DNA from: JACCZX01 sp963829995
GTDB taxonomy: Bacteria > Pseudomonadota > Gammaproteobacteria > Burkholderiales > Burkholderiaceae_F
Reading direction: 5' to 3'
DNA: 64,000 nt
Assembly: GCA_963829995.1 (NCBI GenBank)
Contig: CAWHKW010000035.1
Span: 1 to 64,000 of the forward strand
Shown piece after piece: positions 58,092 through 64,000 of the stretch. Under the pieces are notes generated by a model that saw only the letters and a list, made by a program, of their open reading frames with translations, was not told the origin of the DNA and did no database searches. Position 1 is the stretch's first letter, and each line of letters begins with the position of its first letter. A program made the position numbers and the translations under genes.

Positions 58092-58582
58092 AACGCTTCC
58101 ATGTACATGTTGCAGTCAAGGATCTCGAATCGAGCATCCGCTTTTATTCGGCGCTTTTCGGCACTGATCCGACGGTGAGCAAATCGGATTACGCGAAGTG
58201 GATGGTCGATGATCCTCGAATCAACTTCGCAATCTCGCAGCGCGGAGAAAAGGTCGGCGTCAACCATCTGGGATTGCAGGTCGATTCTGACGATGAGCTG
58301 GAGGCGCTTCGCGAGCAGGCGGAATCAGCTGACCTGGTCGCTGCGGCCGAAAAAGGCCAGAGCTGCTGCTATGCGCGGTCCGACAAGTACTGGTACACGG
58401 ATCCACAGGGAGTGGCGTGGGAGACCTACCATACGCTGAAGCAAGTGGAGTTCTTCAACGGCGACAACGGCACAGTCTCACAGTGCGGCGCCAAGACCGA
58501 GGCGCAGGCATCGTGCTGCACGCCAGCGACCGCATCGCAGGCAAGCAAAGTCGAGCGCGCAAGCGCCGGCTGCTGCAGTTAG
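58088..58582 (+). CDS. arsI: ArsI-type VOC dioxygenase (C-As lyase family)
   Basis: Intact, 164 residues. Vicinal-oxygen-chelate fold: FHVHVAVKDLESSIRFYSAL (metal His), VNHLGLQVDSDDELEALREQ (metal His), SCCYARSDKYWYTDPQGVAW ETYH (paired Cys and metal Glu). The vicinal cysteines are characteristic of ArsI, which cleaves methyl- and aryl-As(III) bonds, and of the related CadI proteins. The C-terminus adds further Cys (CCTPA and GCCS). Demethylation of organoarsenicals is probable. Confidence 0.85.
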   Translation: MKRFHVHVAVKDLESSIRFYSALFGTDPTVSKSDYAKWMVDDPRINFAISQRGEKVGVNHLGLQVDSDDELEALREQAESADLVAAAEKGQSCCYARSDKYWYTDPQGVAWETYHTLKQVEFFNGDNGTVSQCGAKTEAQASCCTPATASQASKVERASAGCCS

Positions 58583-58591
58583 CGACGTATC

Positions 58592-59095
58592 GTGAGTGAG
58601 CAACCCAAGCACGTGTTGTTCCTCTGCACCGGCAACTCCGCACGTTCGATCATCGCCGAAGTATTGCTGAATGCGCAGACGAAACAGCCGGGCCGCTTCA
58701 TCGCTCATAGCGCCGGCAGTCATCCGACCGGGCGCGTCAACCCGATGACGATCGAGGTGTTTCGACGAAGCGGATTGCCGACCGATGGGCTGCGCAGCAA
58801 AAGCTGGGACGAGTTTGCGCAGCCCAATGCACCGAAGCTCCAATACATATTCACCGTCTGCGACGACGCGGCTGGCGAGATGTGCCCGGTATGGCCCGGG
58901 CAACCGGTAACGGCGCATTGGGGCGTTGAAGACCCGGCCGCCGTTGAGGGCGACGAAGAGACAATGCGCCAAGCATTCATGCGCGCGTTCACGACACTGC
59001 AGCGCCGACTCGACCTGTTTGTGAGTCTGCCGCTCGAGAAGCTGGACAAGCTCGCGCTGAAGGAGCAGCTCGACTCGATCGGCAAAGTTGGCTAA
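58592..59095 (+). CDS. arsC: Arsenate reductase, low-molecular-weight phosphatase type
   Basis: Intact, 167 residues with GTG start. The P-loop VLFLCTGNSARSIIAEVLLN opens the protein; FTVCDDAAGEMCPVWPGQPV carries the resolving-type Cys; HWGVEDPAAVEGDEETMRQA follows. It reduces arsenate to arsenite for export by the next gene. Confidence 0.92.
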   Translation: MSEQPKHVLFLCTGNSARSIIAEVLLNAQTKQPGRFIAHSAGSHPTGRVNPMTIEVFRRSGLPTDGLRSKSWDEFAQPNAPKLQYIFTVCDDAAGEMCPVWPGQPVTAHWGVEDPAAVEGDEETMRQAFMRAFTTLQRRLDLFVSLPLEKLDKLALKEQLDSIGKVG

Positions 59096-59110
59096 TCGGA
59101 ACCACATCGC

Positions 59111-60193
59111 ATGACCAGCGAAATCGCCATTGCGGCACGACCTGCTGAAGGCATGAGCGCCTTCGAGCGCTACCTGACGATCTGGGTCGCGTTGTGCATT
59201 GTCGCCGGCATCGTCATCGGGCAGGTGTTCCCGGCGCCGATCCAGGCGATCGGCGCGCTGGAAGTAGCGCGCGTCAACTTACCGGTGGGCGTCCTGATCT
59301 GGGTGATGATCATCCCGATGCTGCTGCGGATCGACTTTGCCGCGCTCGGGCAGGTCAAAGACCACGTGCGCGGCATCGCCGTGACTCTGGTAATCAACTG
59401 GCTGGTGAAGCCCTTTTCAATGGCGCTGCTTGCCTGGATCTTCGTCAAACAATTGTTTGCACCGTGGCTGCCACCGGACCAGATCGACAGCTACGTCGCT
59501 GGCCTGATTCTGCTGGCCGCGGCACCGTGCACCGCAATGGTGTTCGTGTGGAGCCGCCTCACCAACGGCGACCCCTACTTCACGCTGACACAGGTAGCGC
59601 TCAACGACACGATCATGATCTTCGCGTTCGCGCCAATCGTGGCGCTGCTGCTGGGTGTGGCGTCGATTACGGTGCCGTGGGACACACTGCTCACGTCGGT
59701 GGCGCTGTACATCGTCGTGCCCGTGATCGTGGCGCAGATTGTCCGCGGAGCAGTACTGCGTCGCGGCGGACCGCAGGCCCTGAGCCAACTACTTCATCGG
59801 CTCTCGCCATGGTCAATCCTGGCATTGCTGGTCACGCTCATCCTGTTATTCGCGTTCCAGGGCGAGCAGATTCTGAAGCAGCCGCTCGTCATTGCGCTGC
59901 TGGCGGTGCCGATCTTGATCCAGGTGTTCTTCAACGCTACGGCGGCTTATCTTGCAAATCGGGCTCTCGGCGAACGGCACAGCGTCGCGTGTCCCTCCAC
60001 ACTGATCGGTGCCTCGAACTTCTTCGAGCTCGCAGTCGCTGCCGCGATCAGCCTGTTCGGGTTCAACTCCGGCGCAGCGCTTGCGACCGTAGTCGGGGTG
60101 CTGATTGAAGTGCCCCTGATGCTAGTGGTGGTCCGTGTAGTGAACGCCAGCAAAGGCTGGTACGAATCAGCGGCAAAGGTGCCAACTCACTAG
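59111..60193 (+). CDS. acr3: Acr3-type arsenite efflux permease
   Basis: Intact, 360 residues, ten helices. Family marks: VGVLIWVMIIPMLLRIDFAA, AAAPCTAMVFVWSRLTNGDP (the essential Cys), DTIMIFAFAPIVALLLGVAS and STLIGASNFFELAVAAAISL. It exports As(III). Its TAG overlaps the TAG of nuoN on the opposite strand within CTAG. Confidence 0.94.
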   Translation: MTSEIAIAARPAEGMSAFERYLTIWVALCIVAGIVIGQVFPAPIQAIGALEVARVNLPVGVLIWVMIIPMLLRIDFAALGQVKDHVRGIAVTLVINWLVKPFSMALLAWIFVKQLFAPWLPPDQIDSYVAGLILLAAAPCTAMVFVWSRLTNGDPYFTLTQVALNDTIMIFAFAPIVALLLGVASITVPWDTLLTSVALYIVVPVIVAQIVRGAVLRRGGPQALSQLLHRLSPWSILALLVTLILLFAFQGEQILKQPLVIALLAVPILIQVFFNATAAYLANRALGERHSVACPSTLIGASNFFELAVAAAISLFGFNSGAALATVVGVLIEVPLMLVVVRVVNASKGWYESAAKVPTH

Positions 60194-61575
60194 CCGATCA
60201 CCCAGCCGGGAAACACGCCAACCAGAACGGCAGCCACAAGGCAAATCACCGTCGCTCCCAGCGCGTAGCGACTGACGCGAGTCTGGCGCGACTGCGCCGT
60301 CTGCGTCCTTCATGAACAGATGCTGGATCACGCGCAGATAGAAGTAGAGTCCCGAGGTAGCTGCCGACGAGACCCAGCACCGCATACGCCGTGTATCCGG
60401 CCGCCATCACGTTCTTGAAAATCAGGAACTTCGCAACGAAGCCTGGGAACGGCGGGATGCCGGCCAACGACAGCATTGCAATGCCGATCATCACGGCGGC
60501 AAAAGGCTTGCGATGAGCGAGCCCGCTTAGGTGTTGCAGCCGGTCGCGCGCGGTGTCGTCATCGTTGCGCGGAAGCGCCGCGAAGGCCAGCACGTTCATT
60601 ACGCCATACGCCAGCACATAGAACGCAACCGCTTCAAAGCGACCGGCGCCCTCCCCAGAAACGCATAGAACAGATAACCGGCATGCGCGATCGACGAGTA
60701 CGCGATCATGCGGCGCAAGCTCTGCTGGCGCATCGCTGCGAGATTGCCCCAGACGATCGATGCGAGCGGAAGCCAGGCGAGCAGCTCAACCGAAAAGGAA
60801 GATATGCGTCGCTGTGCCAAATAGCCGCACGACGGCGAGCAAGAACGCCAGCCTTGATGATCGCAGCCATATAGGCGGTCACGGGCACCGCCGCGGCTTC
60901 GTAGGCATCGGGCGCCCAGGCGTGGAACGGGACCACCGCGGCCTTAAGAAAAAAGGCGGCAATCACCAGCGCAACGGCCATCTGCGCCATCGCATCGGCG
61001 GAGCCCAGTGCCTCGCGAAACGTCGCCAGCTCCAACGAGCCGGTGCCGCCGTACAGCAGCGAGGCGCCCATCAAGAGCGTCGCCGACGCGGTGCCGCCGA
61101 GCACCAGGTACTTCAGCGCCGCTTCGGCGCTTTCCGGCCGCCGGTATGCCAGCAGCACCAGCGCATACACCGGCAGAGACATCAGCTCGAGCCCGAGGAA
61201 CAGCGTCAGAAAGCTTTCCGAAGACACCAGTACGCACGCACCGTACAGCGATGACAACAGCAAAATATGGAACTGCGGTTCGGCGAAGTCATCACGTGCA
61301 AGCAGCAGCACCGGGATCGCAAGCGCGAGAATCAGCGCCTTGGATAACGTGGCGGTGGGGTCCACCATCAGCTGCCCCGGGAAAGGCGCGGTACCGAAAC
61401 CGCCCGAGTGCAGTGCAAGCGAAGCAAGTGCCGCGAGTACGACCGCGAGCAGCGATATCGGCAGCGCGTTCCAGCGCCGGCTCGCCACGATCTCGACAGC
61501 GATCAGCAGCACGATCGCGCCCAGCAAAATGTGTTCGGGCAGCATCCCGATCACAACCGCAACCACCGGGTTCAT
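60190..61575 (-). CDS. nuoN: NADH-quinone oxidoreductase subunit N (frameshifted)
   Basis: Proton-pumping membrane subunit of complex I. Start at 61575 (MNPVVAVVIGMLPEHILLGA). The core includes SLPVYALVLLAYRRPESAEA, LKYLVLGGTASATLLMGASL and AFFLKAAVVPFHAWAPDAYE (conserved Lys). After shifts near 60850 come LRRMIAYSSIAHAGYLFYAF, and after about 60650 VLAYGVMNVLAFAALPRND and PPFPGFVAKFLIFKNVMAAG. Further shifts near 60350 and 60300 precede the end GVFPGWVIG. The total of about 460 residues is normal. It overlaps nuoM by four bases. Confidence 0.92.
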
Positions 61576-63116
61576 CGCTCGTCCCTGATAACGCCAATCG
61601 GCGCGGCGATGCGCTGCTCGCTGACCAACTGCTCGAAATTGCTTCGCCGCGAGCTCGGTCTTGCGCATCGGCTCGTCGGGATAGAGCCCCAGCGCGAATA
61701 CTGCAGCGACGATCGCTACCAGGATTGTTTTCTCGCGGGCGCTCAGATCGGTAAACGGCTGGTGCGGCGCCTTGACTGCACCGAACAAAAAGCGCTGCGC
61801 GAACACCAGCATGTAGAGCGCGCCGAGCACGACGCCACCGCACGGCACTGACGCTGATGATCAGCGGGTAACTGTTGCCTTGCTGATGCAACGGCCACGC
61901 GGACAGGAAAGCGCCGAGCAGGGCCAGAAACTCACCCGTGAATCCGCTCGTGGTCGGCAGCCCGATCGCCGCCAGCGTCAGAATCGCGAAGAACACCGAA
62001 TAAACCGGCAGGATTCTGGCAAGCCCTCCGTACGCGGCGAGATCACGCGTATGGCAGCGCTCGTAGATCATGCCGACCATCAGAAACAGTCCCGCTGCGA
62101 CGACGCCGTGGCTGACCATCTGAATCAACGCGCCTTGAATGCCGAGCAGATCAAGGCTGATCAGACCCAGCATCACATAGCCCAGATGGCTGATCGACGA
62201 GTACGCAATGATCTTCTTGATATCGGTCTGCACCAGCGCCAGGCACGCGCCGTAAATGATGCTGATCACGGCGAGTGTTGCGATCGCCGGCGCAAGCATC
62301 CGCGTGGCGTCGGGAAACAGCGGGAACGCGAGCTTCATGAATCCGTACGTTCCCATTTTCAGCAGCACACCGGCCAGGATCACCGAGCCTGCGGTCGGCG
62401 CCTCGACGTGCGCGTCGGGAAGCCACGTATGCAGCGGCACCATCGGCACTTTGATCGCGAACGACAGCGCGAACGCGGCCAGCAGCACGGTCTGCACCGG
62501 CAGCGAAAGCTGGGCGCGATAAAGTCGGCGAATGCAAACGACGTGATTCCCGTCGTTGTGTACAGCGAATACACGAGGTAGATCACTGCTGCGAGCATCA
62601 GGATGCTGCCGAACGCGGTGTACAGCACGAACTTCAGCGTCGCGTAGATGCGGCGCTCCCCGCCCCAGATACCGATGATCAGAAACAGCGGAATCAGCAT
62701 CGCCTCCCAGAACAGATAGAAGACGAAGAGATCCTGCGCGACGAACGTCCCGAGCATCGTGAACTGCAGCAGGAACACCATCGAGTAAAACAACTTCTGC
62801 TGCTGGCGGATCGCGGTGAATGCGCCGGCGACGACCAGCGGCGCGAGGAACGCGGTCAGCAGAACCAGCAGGATGTTGTAGCCGTCGAGCCCGATCTGGT
62901 AGTACACGCCCCAGCGGCAATCCATGGCAGGCGCGTTTCAAACTGCAGTCCCGGCACCGAAGGGATCGAACCGTGTGTACAGCCACGCCACCAACACAAA
63001 TTGCAGCACCATGGTCGCCAGCGAAACGGCTTTGACACTCCGGCATCGGCACGCGCCGGCATCGCGATCATCGCCGCGATGCCGATCAATGGCAGGTACA
63101 AGACCACGTTCAGCAA
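61572..63116 (-). CDS. nuoM: NADH-quinone oxidoreductase subunit M (frameshifted)
   Basis: Membrane antiporter-like subunit. From a probable TTG start at 63116 (LNVVLYLPLIGIAAMIAMPA). Frames then carry GLDGYNILLVLLTAFLAPLV, DLFVFYLFWEAMLIPLFLII, then VPLHTWLPDAHVEAPTAGSV, IKKIIAYSSISHLGYVMLGL and GLPTTSGFTGEFLALLGAFL. Shifts lie near 63035, 62935, 62520, 61865 and 61640. The length of about 514 residues is normal. Confidence 0.92.
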
Positions 63117-63122
63117 GCGGCT

Positions 63123-64000
63123 TCAGCCATGGCGCCAGCCCCAGGCGAGCGAAGCGACGATTCCGGCGAGCACAAGGAACGCGTAAAAGTGCAGTTGGCC
63201 GGTTTGCAATCGCGCCCAGCGCTGCGGCGCTGTAGTTCGGCCCAGCGCGGCAATCGAGTGCAGTGATCCGTCGATCAAGGCGCGGTCGCCTATCCGCAGC
63301 AATACGTGGTCGGAAATCCAGTAAAGCGGACGCCCGATCAGTGCCGCGTAAATCTCGTCGATGTAGTACTTGCCCGAAAGGACCCGATAGAGGACAGCAA
63401 ACCGGTCGCGTATCTGCTCGCCCAATCGCGAGCGGCCGCCGAACAGCAATGCCGCAAGCGCAAGACCCCGCGAACGCGATGACGATCGACGCCACAACGA
63501 TCGGACTGTGTGAAGCGCTGCAGGTTCCAGGCGTTATCGATGGCAGAGGCAACATCGGCTCGAGGTAGTGCGGCACCGGGATAAACCCGCCGACGGTCGA
63601 AAGCGCCGCCAGCACGATCAGGATTCCGGTCATCGACCACGGAGATTCGTGCACGTGGTGCTCGGTGGCTGCATCCATGCGCGACTTGCCGAAGAATGTC
63701 AGCCACAGCAGCCGGAACATGTAGATCGCGGTCAGCAGCGCGGTTGCCGCCGCCAGTGCAAACAGCCAGGCTGAGCCTCCGCGGCCGCTCGCGTAGGCGA
63801 ACCACAGGATCTCGTCCTTCGAGAAGAAACCGGCAAGCGGGGGCAGGCCCGCGATCGCACCGGTAGCAATCGCGAACGTCACGAACGTAATCGGAATCCT
63901 GCGCGCAAGGCCGCCCATCTTGCGAATGTCCTGCTCGCCACTGAGCGCATGGATCACGCTGCCGGCGCCGAGGAACAGGCACGCTTTGAAGAATGCGTGA
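63123..64000 (-). CDS. nuoL: NADH-quinone oxidoreductase subunit L, 3' part (cut by window edge, frameshifted)
   Basis: The C-terminal 290 or so residues. HAFFKACLFLGAGSVIHALS then GEQDIRKMGGLARRIPITF, and PPLAGFFSKDEILWFAYASG are the NuoL core; ESPWSMTGILIVLAALSTVG follows. After a shift near 63480 comes GKYYIDEIYAALIGRPLYW and the last helix HFYAFLVLAGIVASLAWGWR. The gene continues past base 64000. Confidence 0.92.

Overview
The window looks like a chromosomal segment of a high-GC betaproteobacterium that lives as a facultative anaerobe and respires nitrate. The evidence is a membrane nitrate reductase operon, a high-affinity cbb3 oxidase cluster, a Wolinella-type fumarate reductase, two 2-oxoacid:ferredoxin oxidoreductases with NAD(P)H modules, and several FNR-type boxes (TTGAT-N4-ATCAA or one mismatch) in front of respiratory genes. 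The KorAB-type genes and an HdrD-like membrane Fe-S oxidoreductase recall denitrifying aromatic-compound degraders such as Azoarcus and Thauera; that placement is inference. No rRNA, tRNA, phage, insertion sequence or CRISPR array was seen.

Layout. 1-5.0 kb (minus): two c-type cytochromes, an ethylbenzene-dehydrogenase-like heme lipoprotein, NAD malic enzyme and carbonic anhydrase. 5.0-14.3 kb (minus): narK2-narGHJI plus a PpiC-type isomerase. 14.65-17.4 kb (plus): a fused NarK1-NarK2 transporter reading divergently from narK2 across an FNR box. 17.5-20.0 kb (minus): a DnaQ-like exonuclease and a CBS/nucleotidyltransferase protein. 20.1-30.8 kb (plus): an FNR-like regulator without the usual N-terminal cysteines, then a TauE/SafE-family protein and ccoI, ccoS, ccoNOQP, a DUF2189 protein, ccoG, ccoH and a small membrane protein.

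30.8-42.6 kb (minus) is the most interesting part. A PqqD-fused radical SAM enzyme, a UbiA-type prenyltransferase, a second radical SAM enzyme, a 51-codon peptide gene and a third radical SAM enzyme lie head to tail with very small gaps. The peptide carries a W-x2-P-x-L motif of the kind bound by PqqD-like recognition domains and ends in AQPYIRFT. I read this as a candidate pathway for a peptide-derived, possibly prenylated, product or redox cofactor. A weak hairpin and 93 bases later follow a SudBA/Nfn-like NAD(P)H:ferredoxin module, KorAB, and a roughly 720-residue protein of unknown function with a C-terminal ferredoxin-like domain.

42.7-49.5 kb (minus): TRAP transporter dctPQM and fumarate reductase frdCAB. 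49.6-57.0 kb (plus): a PorGAB-type oxidoreductase with a NAD(P)H/ferredoxin subunit, a cyclic-nucleotide-binding-fold protein, a small cytochrome c and a NarI/HdrD-like Fe-S oxidoreductase. 57.0-60.2 kb (plus): Hsp20, then arsR-arsI-arsC-acr3. 60.2-64.0 kb (minus): nuoN, nuoM and the 3' part of nuoL, cut by the window edge.

Caveat: about half of the protein genes, including most of the longest, carry apparent single-base frameshifts, sometimes several each and even in genes normally essential or conserved (nuoM, nuoN, narG, ccoN). This pattern fits uncorrected indels in a draft or metagenomic assembly better than real gene decay, so I annotate these as genes with frameshifts and give approximate shift positions.
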